Of a stretch of 64,000 nt of DNA, positions 38,134 to 46,871 are shown one piece after another (position 1 is the first letter of the stretch; each line of letters begins with the position of its first letter). A program made the translations under genes and the position numbers. The DNA is from Thalassobacter stenotrophicus (GTDB lineage Bacteria; Pseudomonadota; Alphaproteobacteria; Rhodobacterales; Rhodobacteraceae): the NCBI RefSeq assembly GCF_001458315.1, contig NZ_CYRX01000025.1, positions 299,315 to 363,314 of the forward strand, written 5' to 3'. Below the pieces are notes generated by a model. The model was not told the DNA's origin, ran no database searches, and worked only from the letters and a program-made list of their open reading frames with translations.

Positions 38134-39017
38134 AACTGATACAGCGCGGCTGGGGTATCGACCAGAATTTGGTGCCACGTTTCCTCATCGGGGCAGACGC
38201 GGGCCAAGGCCTCTAGGAGGGTGGCACTGTCGGGCTGCTCCGCATCGGCGAGCATGATATGCGGCCAGTCTGAGCCCCAAAGACACCGCGTCGGGGCAGC
38301 TGCAACCAAAGCCGCGGCAAACGCGTCAGCGGCCGTGTAGGGCGGTGGGCAAAACCGGTATAGACCTGACAGTTTTACAAATACGTTGCCGGTTTTCAGT
38401 AGGTTGAGCAGGGCCTGAAACCCCGGCTCATCCGGGCCAAGCGCCAGATCGGGCCACCCAATATGATCCAGCACCACCGGCACCGGGAGGGCGGCGATTT
38501 GTGGCGCAAGCTCAACCATATGGCGATGCGTGTTGATCAGCATTTGCACATGCAAACCGCGCGCAGCAAGGCGTGGGGCCATGGCCTGAACCCCGGCCCA
38601 CGACAGCACGCCGCCATGCACATAGTTCAGCCGTACGCCGACCAGGTTTTGCTCCACCAGACGGTCCAGATCGGCGTCCGTGGCGGCATCCGTCACCAAA
38701 CCGATGCCCCGCGCAGCGTACCCGTTTAGCGCGTTCAAGTCGGCAACCGCCCGTGCGGTCACAGAATTATCGGTGCCATAGAGGATCGATTGCACCACCA
38801 CCGTCCGGCTGATGCCCAAATCCTGCATTTGTTTGATGTAGGCGGCCATGAAATCAGCGTAGCGCAGGTTCGGGGCCGGGTCCTCAACGCGACCTTCCCA
38901 CAAGGGGGCCTCATCACGGCCAGCCAGCATGTGAATATGGCTGTCGCAAGCGCCATCAGGGGCGGGTGTTTTCGGGATGCGGCTGGGGCGGGGCACAAGG
39001 CCTTGGGGAAGCGTCAT
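38130..39017 (-). CDS. amidohydrolase family protein (2-pyrone-dicarboxylate lactonase type)
   Basis: A 295-residue TIM-barrel protein of the amidohydrolase superfamily. The metal-binding DSHIHML is near residue 25, the conserved LDHIGWPD lies near residue 190 and the closing CLWGSDWPHIM near residue 248 provides the catalytic aspartate. This layout fits the group that includes the LigI/2-pyrone-4,6-dicarboxylate lactonase and gluconolactone-like enzymes. Its reaction is probably lactone or ester hydrolysis. It starts nine bases after the DNA ligase gene stop, but has no obvious tie to DNA repair. Confidence 0.82.
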   Translation of the reverse strand: MTLPQGLVPRPSRIPKTPAPDGACDSHIHMLAGRDEAPLWEGRVEDPAPNLRYADFMAAYIKQMQDLGISRTVVVQSILYGTDNSVTARAVADLNALNGYAARGIGLVTDAATDADLDRLVEQNLVGVRLNYVHGGVLSWAGVQAMAPRLAARGLHVQMLINTHRHMVELAPQIAALPVPVVLDHIGWPDLALGPDEPGFQALLNLLKTGNVFVKLSGLYRFCPPPYTAADAFAAALVAAAPTRCLWGSDWPHIMLADAEQPDSATLLEALARVCPDEETWHQILVDTPAALYQF

Positions 39018-39026
39018 GGGAACTGC

Positions 39027-40619
39027 CTAGCCGTATTGGTCCAACATTTCCAGCAGGTCAGCGTGTGTATTGGCCTCAGCCGCGGGTTTGTCCCGCCGCC
39101 AGCGGGCCATGCGCGGAAACCGCAGCGCGAGCCCCGATTTGTGCCGCGAAGACGCTTGGATGCCTTCAAACGCGATTTCAAACACCAGTTCCGGTGGCAC
39201 GCGGCGCACGGGCCCGAACCGTTCAAGGGTATTTTTACGGACCCATTTGGTGATGTCTCGAAACTCAGCGTCCGTCAGCCCAGAGTAGGCCTTGGTAAAG
39301 GGGACCAGTTCGTTACCCTTCCAGCAGGCAAAAGTGTAATCCGTATAAAGGTTTGCGCGCCGTCCGTGGCCGGCTTGCGCATAGATCATCACCGCATCAA
39401 CGGTCAGTGGATCAAGCTTCCATTTCCACCAATCGCCTTTGTGCCGCCCGCCGACATAGGGTGCGTCCAAGCGTTTGATCATCAACCCCTCAGCCTGTGC
39501 GTCACGTGCGGCGGCGCGGGTTGCGGCGTGGTCCTCCCACGTCCCCTCAAGGCCGCGTGAGAGGCGGAGTGGGATGTCACTAGGGAGTGTGTTTATAAAA
39601 TTCAAATGCTTGCGGCGATGTCTTAAAGTATTCTCTCGTAGATCAGCGCCCTCAAATTCCAAGACATCATACGCGCGCAGGACGACGGGCGCGTCGCGCA
39701 GAACCGTCTTGGGGACGGTTTTGCGTCCAATCCGTTTTTGGAGGGCTGCAAAGGGTAGCGGTTGATCGGCTGCGAAATCCCACGCCAAAAGTTCGCCGTC
39801 AATTACCGTCCCGTCGGGCACATGATCGAGCACGGGCGCAAGATCAGGAAAGCGGTCGGTCATCAATTCCTCACCGCGGGACCAGATGAACATCTGCCCG
39901 CCGCGTCGGATCAATTGCGCGCGAATGCCGTCCCATTTGTGCTCAACCAACCAGTCTTGGGGTGGACCAAGCTCTTGGGGGGGATGCTCCAACCCGTAGG
40001 CTAGCTGAAACGGGTACGGCCGCGACAGGTCGGCTTGCGGATCGGGGGCTTCAATGAGGGCCTCCCAGGTCGTTGTATCGGGCGTCCATCCCCCCATCAA
40101 GCGGTGCGCGAGGGCAGCTTCGTCCTGTGCAGTTGCCAACGCCAATGCTCGGGTCATCAGTTTTTGACTGACCCCAACGCGGAAGCCACCGGTCAAAAGC
40201 TTGTTGAAAACAAAACGCTCCGAGCCGTCCAACGTGTCCCACGCAGTTAAGATGGCGGGTTTTTTAGTGGTATCGTCTTGGGTTTGCAGCGCTTGGATTG
40301 TCTTGATCCAGTCGCTGAGCGGGCGATCATCGTATTTGCTGGCGGGGGGCAGGACGAGGCCGATCGTTTCGGCCAAATCCCCAACAACGCTGTAACTTTC
40401 CTCAAACAGCCACAGCGGCAGGCCCGCGCGCTCAGCTGCCCATTCGCGCAAGCGCGTCGCGGTCACAGTGCGTTTTGGCCTGCGTCCAGACAAAAGGGCC
40501 ACGCACCACAGACGGTCCGCGCTGGCCGCAGCGCTTAGATATCCGGCTAGGGCTTCGGTTTTCGCCTTGGTCGACGTGGTACTGTCGAGGGCGGTGAAAA
40601 GATCTGCAAAATCTCTCAT
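39027..40619 (-). CDS. ATP-dependent DNA ligase (ligase-associated repair type)
   Basis: A 530-residue ligase. An N-terminal helical DNA-binding domain (about 1-200) precedes the nucleotidyltransferase core with motif I EHKWDGIRAQLI (adenylated lysine), motif III-like VIDGELLAWD, motif IV EGLMIKRLDAPY and motif V DWWKWKLDPLTVDAV; the C-terminal OB fold follows. It corresponds to the cisplatin-damage-response ligase found with the exonuclease just upstream, which overlaps it by four bases (ATGA). The reaction is nick sealing, here presumably in double-strand break or crosslink repair. The helicase and PdeM partners usual for this cassette are not adjacent. Confidence 0.92.
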   Translation of the reverse strand: MRDFADLFTALDSTTSTKAKTEALAGYLSAAASADRLWCVALLSGRRPKRTVTATRLREWAAERAGLPLWLFEESYSVVGDLAETIGLVLPPASKYDDRPLSDWIKTIQALQTQDDTTKKPAILTAWDTLDGSERFVFNKLLTGGFRVGVSQKLMTRALALATAQDEAALAHRLMGGWTPDTTTWEALIEAPDPQADLSRPYPFQLAYGLEHPPQELGPPQDWLVEHKWDGIRAQLIRRGGQMFIWSRGEELMTDRFPDLAPVLDHVPDGTVIDGELLAWDFAADQPLPFAALQKRIGRKTVPKTVLRDAPVVLRAYDVLEFEGADLRENTLRHRRKHLNFINTLPSDIPLRLSRGLEGTWEDHAATRAAARDAQAEGLMIKRLDAPYVGGRHKGDWWKWKLDPLTVDAVMIYAQAGHGRRANLYTDYTFACWKGNELVPFTKAYSGLTDAEFRDITKWVRKNTLERFGPVRRVPPELVFEIAFEGIQASSRHKSGLALRFPRMARWRRDKPAAEANTHADLLEMLDQYG

Positions 40620-41632
40620 GACGCGATCTTTTCTGGGTCTGCTTCTGGGTCTGCGTCTTCGCCGGTGAACTCGGTTTCTAGAATGCCTGCATCATACCCC
40701 AACGTGTCGAGGTATTTGGAAAATGTTGCGGTGTAGCCGTGTGTTGCAAGGACTTTTTCCGCACCCGTGGCTTGGATCGCCTCCAGAAGGCCGGGCCAAT
40801 CTGCGTGGTCGGACACGATAAAACCCGTGCTCAAGGCGCGTCGCCGCCGCACACCGCGCAGGGCCATCCAACCGGAGGCAAAAGCCTCTGCGCGCGGACC
40901 AAATTTGCGTGCCCAAGCGGAGCCAAGTGCGGCGGGCGGAGCGATGACCAACGCGCCCGGATAGGCTTTGCGGTCGGTGTCCTTGGTGACAACGCATGTG
41001 TCGGGCAGGGTGATGCCATGCTCGCGCAGGACTTGGTTCGTGGCCTCCACCGCGCCGTGGGTGAGGATCGGGCCGAGGTCGGGGTTGAGGCCGGCCATCA
41101 ACCGCTGGGCCTTGCCTAAAGCGTAGGCGCCTAGGATTGCGATCTTACCCTCTGCTGCGCATCGTTGCCACCATGCGGTGATGTCTGCGCGCAACTGGTC
41201 CTCTGGGGTCCAGCGAAAAATTGGCAACCCAAACGTGCATTCCGTGATGAAACCATGGCAGCGCACAGGCTCAAATGGGGTCGAGAGGCCATCATCGGTG
41301 GTTTTATAGTCACCGGAGACGACCCATACCTCCCCCCCGACTTCTACCCGTATTTGCGCCGAGCCCGGCACGTGACCGGCGGGATGATAGCTGACCGTCG
41401 CGTCGCCAATCTTTTGCTTCGTGGCGTAGTTGATGGTTTGGCAGGTGAGATCGCCCAATCGGTGGCGCATCACAGCCTTGGTCAGCGGCGTGGCGAGATA
41501 GCGTTTATGCCCGGGGCGCGCGTGATCGGAATGGGCATGGGTGATCAGCGCGCGATCCACCGGGCGCCACGGGTCGATAAAAAAATCCCCCGCCGGACAA
41601 TATAGCCCCTGTGGTTTGAGCGTTAGCACCAT
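40616..41632 (-). CDS. ligase-associated DNA exonuclease (beta-CASP type)
   Basis: A 338-residue metallo-beta-lactamase/beta-CASP nuclease. The zinc motif is THAHSDHARP near residue 33, further metal residues are in YHPAGHVPGSAQI and VSGDYKT, and the beta-CASP part ends with IVSDHADWPGLLEAI and ATHGYTATFSKYL. This is the exonuclease encoded with the ATP-dependent ligase in many proteobacteria. Translation is coupled to the ligase through the ATGA overlap. Start ATG 41632 opens the standard MVLTLKPQGLYC N-terminus. Confidence 0.9.
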   Translation of the reverse strand: MVLTLKPQGLYCPAGDFFIDPWRPVDRALITHAHSDHARPGHKRYLATPLTKAVMRHRLGDLTCQTINYATKQKIGDATVSYHPAGHVPGSAQIRVEVGGEVWVVSGDYKTTDDGLSTPFEPVRCHGFITECTFGLPIFRWTPEDQLRADITAWWQRCAAEGKIAILGAYALGKAQRLMAGLNPDLGPILTHGAVEATNQVLREHGITLPDTCVVTKDTDRKAYPGALVIAPPAALGSAWARKFGPRAEAFASGWMALRGVRRRRALSTGFIVSDHADWPGLLEAIQATGAEKVLATHGYTATFSKYLDTLGYDAGILETEFTGEDADPEADPEKIAS

Positions 41633-41695
41633 GCGCCTCTCCTTCGTGATCTCAACACTTAGGGCGCGTGGTTCGGTTGTCTTGTGGTCCTTTTG

Positions 41696-42763
41696 TTATT
41701 CGTCTTCTGACAGCAGCAAGATCTCCCCGGAGGTTTCCATTTCGCGAATAGCGGTGACGATCTCTTGCATGGCGGCCTCACCCTCAGCCGGCTTGATCGC
41801 GCCCTTTTCGTTGATTTCGTCTTCTAGCTGGGCAGATAGCCTTTGGGACATCGCCCCGAGGATATATGTGACCGCATCTGGCGCAGTGGCTTTGCCGTGG
41901 CCCAAAGCCACGATCAACACCTCTTGGTCGACGGCGCGCGCGACTTTGGGAATATCGCGCCCCGCGATCCGTGCGGGAATATTTTGGAAGGTAAAGATCG
42001 CCTTACGGACCTTTTGCGCGAACACCGCATCCTCTTGGTCAAGCCCGTCAAGGACCGCGTCACGGGTCGCAGCAGGGGAGGCGTTGAGGATCGCGCCAAC
42101 ACGCTCAACCGGGCCATCGCGGAACGCCTCACCGGGTTGCGCGTCCAGCTGACGACCAAGGGCAAGGCCGATACGCGCGACGGTTTCGGGGTCAATCTCA
42201 CCTGTGAGGGATACGGCATAGGCGATCCGGCGGCCGCGTTCGGGCGGGATTTCCGCCAACAACTCTGCCGCTTTGGGCACGGATAGTTTTGACAAAAGCA
42301 CGGCGCAAATCTCAATGCTTTCTTGCTCGACGATTGGGCGAAGTTTGGCGACCTCAAGCCCTGCGAGCCGTTCCCACGGGTTGCCCGAGATTTCTGCACC
42401 GGATTCGTCGCGTAGAACATCCGCCGTGTTGGGTGAAATGAAGCCATCCAGAACCGACAGCGCACCGGACAATCCGGGGGGGAAGTGCAGCCCCACACTG
42501 TCCAGCTCGGACGCAAATTCACTGACGATCCAGCGCAGCGTATCCTTGGTGATATACCGCATGTCCGCCATTTCGCGGGCAAGCACTTCTTGTTGGTTGT
42601 CTTGCAACTTGTTCAGGCCGGGGTCGACGCCTTCGGCCAGCAGCAGGCGCACAATCACAGCGGCCTTTTGTTGGGGCGTCATAGCGGGTGCGCCCGGGCG
42701 CGGCGCGATTTGTTGCCGCCGGGGGTTGGGAGATTGCGCTGGTACCACCAAGTTTGCCCTCAT
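41696..42763 (-). CDS. fliG: FliG-like flagellar motor switch protein
   Basis: A 355-residue FliG homologue with the N, middle and C domains in order. The C-terminal torque domain is recognisable in VRKAIFTFQNIPARIAGRDIPKVARAVDQEVL followed by a charged helix with LSAQLEDEINEKGAI (split here). In the middle domain the family EHPQ motif is replaced by EQES (residues 146-149), weakening its FliM-contact signature. No other flagellar gene lies in the window, so it is away from a flagellar cluster. Whether it is the main FliG or a paralogue cannot be told. Start ATG 42763; a second in-frame ATG at 42682 matches the domain start but leaves out 27 disordered residues. Confidence 0.78.
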   Translation of the reverse strand: MRANLVVPAQSPNPRRQQIAPRPGAPAMTPQQKAAVIVRLLLAEGVDPGLNKLQDNQQEVLAREMADMRYITKDTLRWIVSEFASELDSVGLHFPPGLSGALSVLDGFISPNTADVLRDESGAEISGNPWERLAGLEVAKLRPIVEQESIEICAVLLSKLSVPKAAELLAEIPPERGRRIAYAVSLTGEIDPETVARIGLALGRQLDAQPGEAFRDGPVERVGAILNASPAATRDAVLDGLDQEDAVFAQKVRKAIFTFQNIPARIAGRDIPKVARAVDQEVLIVALGHGKATAPDAVTYILGAMSQRLSAQLEDEINEKGAIKPAEGEAAMQEIVTAIREMETSGEILLLSEDE

Positions 42764-42865
42764 GAGTGTCTGAGGGGATATTGGCGCGCTAAGGTTAAAG
42801 TTTGGTCAACATAAGGGCACTAACCTAAGCCAAACTGCATCGAATGTGACGCAGTTTTCCATGCC

Positions 42866-43399
42866 CTAGTAACTGTAGCCCGCCCCGCGTGCGATGGCTT
42901 GGCGCAGAGACACCTCGGCCCATGTGCCGCGCCCGCCTGTCGTTCGGATTAGGGTCAGTTGCGCCCGCGCGGCGTCGGAATTTCCGGCCTCAACAAAGCC
43001 TTGGCCCATGTAGCTGCGGGCCTGCCAATGGTTTGGATCTTGCTCCAGTGCGGCCGTGTAATAGGTCATTCCCGTCTCAAAATCGCCCATCTTGCGCGCG
43101 ACGAACCCACGAAGCGTGAGCGCGTCGGCGGTGCCCGGCGCGTTCAATGCCGCGAGCGCCTTGTTTGCCGCGTCATAATCGCCGGCGTAGGCGAAATAGC
43201 GCGCCGCGTTCAGCCGATCCTCATCCAAAAGGCTGCCACTTTGACTGGCGATGCAGGTCTTGGTTTTGGTGTCAAACACCTCACCCGCTTTGCAGTCCTT
43301 GTTTGGATTGGTCGCTGCCGGCACGCCCGATCCTGCCGCAAAAGCGGTCATGGGCAGGCTCAAAATGGCTGTCATGGTCAGGGCAACGAGGGTTTTCAT
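42866..43399 (-). CDS. secreted tetratricopeptide-repeat protein
   Basis: A 177-residue protein with a signal peptide (TLVALTMTAILSLPMTAFA), a disulfide-capable Cys pair (CKAGEVFDTKTKTC) and about three TPR-like helical hairpins between residues 60 and 165 (NAARYFAYAGDYDAANKAL and MTYYTAALEQDPNHWQARSY). It should act in the periplasm as a binding scaffold. The ATG at 43399 sits directly before the signal peptide. Both neighbours are on the same strand with gaps near 100 and 65 bases, so it may be its own unit. Confidence 0.8.
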   Translation of the reverse strand: MKTLVALTMTAILSLPMTAFAAGSGVPAATNPNKDCKAGEVFDTKTKTCIASQSGSLLDEDRLNAARYFAYAGDYDAANKALAALNAPGTADALTLRGFVARKMGDFETGMTYYTAALEQDPNHWQARSYMGQGFVEAGNSDAARAQLTLIRTTGGRGTWAEVSLRQAIARGAGYSY

Positions 43400-43464
43400 G
43401 GCGCGCGCTCCTTTGGGTTTGCATCCCAAAACATAGGGCGCGCGCGCCTGAAACAACCCGTTTG

Positions 43465-44358
43465 TTACAGTCCGGCGGTTTCCGGCGCACCGATCATCAG
43501 GTTGAGGTTCTGCACCGCCGTGCCGCTGGCGCCCTTGCCCAGATTGTCCAACGTTGCCGAAACCGTGATGCGGTCCGCACCGTTGCCCAAGACCGAAATC
43601 TCCATCCGGTTGGTCCCATTCAGCGCCGTCGCTGAGAGCCGATCAGGGGCGTCAACAACATCCACAAAAGGGGCGTTGGCATAGAATGCGGCATAAATTT
43701 CAGCCAGTTGCGCCGCAGAGACCTCTGCGCCGGACAGGTGCAGCTGAACAATCATCCCTTGGGCATAATTGCCAACGGCGGGTTGGAAAAATGGTGTCTG
43801 CGAAAGGCGACCGTATTCCATGATTTCGGGCACGTGTTTGTGGTTTTGGCCCGTGGCATAGAGGAAGTGATCGGGGGCTGTGCCAGCCTCATATTCCGCG
43901 ATCAACGCTTTGCCGCCGCCGGTGTAGCCTGACACCCCGGTCAGGGTGGCGACGTAGTCTGCGGGCAGGGCGTCTGCATCGCGTAAGGGGCGCAAAAGAG
44001 CAATGGAACCCGTGGCATAGCAGCCGACGTTCGCCACCCGGTCAGAGGCTGCAATGGCCGCTTGCGCGCCGGGCAATTCGGGCATGCCATAGGTCCAACC
44101 GTCCGCGATCCGGTGCGCGGTTGAGGCGTCGATGATCCGGCAATCTCCGGCCAAGGCAACGGCCTCAATTGCGGCGGCGTCGGGCAGGCACAAAATACCC
44201 ACATCCGCGGCGGCAAACGCGGCTGCGCGGGCTTCGGGCGATTTGCGTTCAGCAGCATCCACCGAGATCAGTGTGATGTCGTCGCGCGCCTCAAGACGTT
44301 CGCGGATTTGCAGCCCCGTTGTGCCAGCTTCGCCGTCGATGAATACTTTTGCCGTCAT
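43465..44358 (-). CDS. argC: N-acetyl-gamma-glutamyl-phosphate reductase (short type)
   Basis: ArgC reduces N-acetylglutamyl phosphate to the semialdehyde in arginine synthesis, using NADPH. At 297 residues this is the shorter type 2 form. The Rossmann start is VFIDGEAGTTGLQIRERL, the nucleophile is in NVGCYATGSIALLRPL and the catalytic histidine region is QNHKHVPEI. The C-terminal domain ends in ENLIKGASG-like NLGKGASGTAVQNLN. The start ATG 44358 is clear. Its neighbours are unrelated to arginine metabolism. Confidence 0.93.
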   Translation of the reverse strand: MTAKVFIDGEAGTTGLQIRERLEARDDITLISVDAAERKSPEARAAAFAAADVGILCLPDAAAIEAVALAGDCRIIDASTAHRIADGWTYGMPELPGAQAAIAASDRVANVGCYATGSIALLRPLRDADALPADYVATLTGVSGYTGGGKALIAEYEAGTAPDHFLYATGQNHKHVPEIMEYGRLSQTPFFQPAVGNYAQGMIVQLHLSGAEVSAAQLAEIYAAFYANAPFVDVVDAPDRLSATALNGTNRMEISVLGNGADRITVSATLDNLGKGASGTAVQNLNLMIGAPETAGL

Positions 44359-44431
44359 GGTTCGGTCCTTCGGTTCTTGGCCCGTAATGAGTGTGGGGGG
44401 CTTAGGTCAATTTTACCCGCCACACAAACGA

Positions 44432-44463
44432 AAAGCGCGCGCTGGTCCCCCAGCGCGCGCTTT
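44432..44463 (-). terminator. intrinsic terminator downstream of the purB unit
   Basis: AAAGCGCGCGCTGG forms a perfect 14-pair stem around TCCC; on the reverse strand it continues into TTTTCGTTTG. It lies 23 bases after the stop of the small secreted protein gene and closes the purB transcript. Confidence 0.85.
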
Positions 44464-44485
44464 GATGCGAGTATTTGGTGCGGGA

Positions 44486-44650
44486 TCAGCTGTTGATTGC
44501 GGTCACGCAGCTTCGGCTTGCAGCATCCCAAACAGTCCCGGTGGCACAGGACATCGCAGCCTGCTTGGCACTGTTGCATTCATACGCGAGCGCAAGGCTC
44601 GGCGCGGCTGCCAGGATGGCGGCGATAGAGAGGGTCTTCCACGTCTTCAT
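44486..44650 (-). CDS. small secreted cysteine protein
   Basis: A 54-residue protein, mature part about 32 residues. The signal peptide is TLSIAAILAAAPSLALA, followed by a chitin-binding-like stretch with three cysteines (YECNSAKQAAMSC, DAASRSCV). GGAGAC precedes ATG 44650 by six bases. It lies between purB and a strong terminator, 74 bases from purB on the same strand, an arrangement I associate with Rhodobacterales genomes. Function unknown; too short for most gene finders. Confidence 0.7.
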   Translation of the reverse strand: MKTWKTLSIAAILAAAPSLALAYECNSAKQAAMSCATGTVWDAASRSCVTAINS

Positions 44651-44724
44651 TGTCGTCTCCTGTTGCGGTTTACGCCAAGGAAGCTAGCAGATTTCCCTCA
44701 TTTGTCACCAGATTTGCGCGCAGC

Positions 44725-46026
44725 TTACCCGAACACACGTTTAAAAATCGTGTCCACGTGCTTGGTGTGATAGCCCATATCGAATTTTTCGTTGATTTCC
44801 TCAACGGATAGGGCGGCGCATACCTCTGGGTCGGCCAGCAGTTCCTCACGGAAATCTGTGCGGTGTTCCCAGACCTTGAGCGCGTTGCGTTGCACCATGG
44901 AGTAGGCGTCTTCGCGGCTGACACCGGCTTGCGTCAGGGCAAGCAGAACCCGCTGAGACATGACCAAACCCGGAAATTTGTTCATGTTATCGAGCATGTT
45001 GTCAGGGAAAATCAGCATTTTGTCGATCACGCCGGTCAGGCGGTGCAGTGCGAAATCAAGCGTAATAGTGGCGTCTGGGCCAATGTTCCGCTCAACCGAG
45101 GAGTGCGAGATATCACGCTCATGCCAGAGGGCCACGTTCTCCATCGCGGGGACCACGGCGGAGCGGACCATACGCGCAAGACCGGTCAGGTTCTCGGTCA
45201 GAACAGGGTTTTTCTTGTGCGGCATCGCGCTGGAGCCTTTTTGCCCCATCGAGAAAAACTCAGCGCCCTCAAGGACTTCGGTCCGCTGCATGTGGCGGAT
45301 TTCGGTGGCGACGTTCTCGATCGAGGAGGCGACGACACCAAGGGCGGCAAAGAACGCGGCGTGACGGTCGCGCGGGATAACTTGGGTGCTGATTGGCTCA
45401 GGCGAGAGACCAAGCTGCGCACACACATGCTCTTCTACGCGGGGGTCTACGTTGGCAAAGGTGCCGATGGCGCCAGAGACGGCCCCGGTCGCGATCTCAG
45501 CGCGGGCGGTTTTCAGACGCGCAAGGTTGCGGTCCATTTCGGCGTAGAACCGCGCAAACGTCAGGCCCATGGTTGTGGGTTCTGCGTGGATGCCGTGGCT
45601 GCGACCGACGCGCAGGGTGTCTTTATGCTCAATCGCGCGGCGCTTAAGGGCGGCCAGCAAGCCGTCCATGTCTGCAATCAGAATGTCCGCAGCGCGCACG
45701 AGCTGTACGTTGAAACAGGTGTCCAGCACGTCCGAGGACGTCATGCCTTGGTGGACAAAACGGGCCTCATCGCTGCCCACATGTTCGGCCAAGTGGGTCA
45801 GAAATGCGATAACGTCATGCTTGGTCACGGCTTCGATTTCATCGATGCGCGCGACGTCGAATTCGACATCTTTTGCCTTCCAAACCGCTTGTGCGTTTTC
45901 GCGCGGGATCACGCCCAGATCGGCCATCGCATCGCAGGCGTGCGCCTCGATCTCAAACCAGATGCGGAATTTCGTCTCGGGGGACCAGATGGCGACCATG
46001 TCGGGGCGGGAATAACGGGGGATCAT
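44725..46026 (-). CDS. purB: adenylosuccinate lyase
   Basis: PurB cleaves adenylosuccinate and SAICAR, releasing fumarate, in purine synthesis. At 433 residues it has the standard length of the fumarase/aspartase superfamily. The signature loop GQKGSSAMPHKKNPVLTENL (the family SSxMPxKxN pattern) contains the catalytic serine and lysine, and the general acid histidine lies near TSSDVLDT and RSHGIHAEPT. The ATG at 46026 starts MIPRYSRPDMVAIWSPETKF (20 residues of the conserved N-terminus). It is divergent from the DUF6314 gene. Confidence 0.96.
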   Translation of the reverse strand: MIPRYSRPDMVAIWSPETKFRIWFEIEAHACDAMADLGVIPRENAQAVWKAKDVEFDVARIDEIEAVTKHDVIAFLTHLAEHVGSDEARFVHQGMTSSDVLDTCFNVQLVRAADILIADMDGLLAALKRRAIEHKDTLRVGRSHGIHAEPTTMGLTFARFYAEMDRNLARLKTARAEIATGAVSGAIGTFANVDPRVEEHVCAQLGLSPEPISTQVIPRDRHAAFFAALGVVASSIENVATEIRHMQRTEVLEGAEFFSMGQKGSSAMPHKKNPVLTENLTGLARMVRSAVVPAMENVALWHERDISHSSVERNIGPDATITLDFALHRLTGVIDKMLIFPDNMLDNMNKFPGLVMSQRVLLALTQAGVSREDAYSMVQRNALKVWEHRTDFREELLADPEVCAALSVEEINEKFDMGYHTKHVDTIFKRVFG

Positions 46027-46140
46027 CGGCTCTCATCTCTTGCGTTGCTGCGGCTTGGCGTTTCTCTTAGGGTCCGCTCGGGTGATGTGCAACACGGGGA
46101 CGGGCTGCGGTGAAATATGCCGCGCCTGTAACGGGCTTTG

Positions 46141-46557
46141 ATGACGAAAACGGATGGCAAAGCGCGCACATTGGACGATTTTGCAGGTGTTTGGGCGCTG
46201 AGCCGGGTGATTTCGCAGGACGGAATGCCGCCGGGACAGTTCATCGGGACCGCAATTTGGGCGCCGCACGCCGACGGCTTGGCCTATGTCGAAGAGGGCA
46301 CCCTGACGATCCGAGGGCAAACCCCGATGGCCGCGACCCGTCGGTATCTGTGGAAACCGGACCTGAGCGTTTGGTTCGACGATGGGCGCTATTTTCACAC
46401 CGTACCCGCACAGGGCGGCGACACGGACCATTGGTGTGATCCGGATGATTACCGCGTCCACTACGATTTCGCGGACTGGCCTGCGTTTGTGGTGACGTGG
46501 CGGGTTCAGGGTCCGCGCAAATCCTACACGATGACGAGCCGCTATAGCCGGGTTTGA
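46141..46557 (+). CDS. DUF6314 family protein
   Basis: A 138-residue protein of the DUF6314 family, common in Rhodobacterales and of unknown role. Characteristic blocks are LDDFAGVWALSRVI, AYVEEGTLTIRG, RRYLWKPD, DDGRYFHT and the ending FVVTWRVQGPRKSYTMTSRY. It reads like a small lipocalin-like barrel. ATG 46141 follows a TTG of the same frame. It overlaps the convergent small gene by 16 bases. Confidence 0.8.
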   Translation: MTKTDGKARTLDDFAGVWALSRVISQDGMPPGQFIGTAIWAPHADGLAYVEEGTLTIRGQTPMAATRRYLWKPDLSVWFDDGRYFHTVPAQGGDTDHWCDPDDYRVHYDFADWPAFVVTWRVQGPRKSYTMTSRYSRV

Positions 46558-46757
46558 GGTTTGGCGGAGTGATTATGTTCGCCGCTGAGCGCGGGTGGTA
46601 GAAAGACCATGGTCAGGCCGCTTTCAACCTCACACACCTTTGCGCGAAGATGTTGGACGTTCCTGGGGGGTGGTGATTTGGTTTGTGCTGTCCTGAGCCG
46701 GGCCGCAACATCGGCGGCGAGGCGCGGGGATAGGATCAAACGTTCAAGGGTGTGCAT
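46542..46757 (-). CDS. hypothetical small protein
   Basis: A 71-residue frame, lysine and arginine rich in the middle. The start ATG 46757 has a strong GGAGG seven bases upstream. No signal peptide, membrane helix or known motif is seen. It fills the gap between DUF6314 and the hydrolase-OsmC fusion. It is the best candidate for the 46558-46871 interval; a chance frame in this high-GC DNA remains possible. Confidence 0.4.
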   Translation of the reverse strand: MHTLERLILSPRLAADVAARLRTAQTKSPPPRNVQHLRAKVCEVESGLTMVFLPPALSGEHNHSAKPQTRL

Positions 46758-46871
46758 TCTGTGCCCTCCATTCGTGGGCACAGATTATCTCGCAAGGCTG
46801 GCGCGCACCTTGATCTGTCGCAAATTATTAATGCCTTACGGGCCGCTAGGTCTGTTCGCTTTCGCCGCCGG

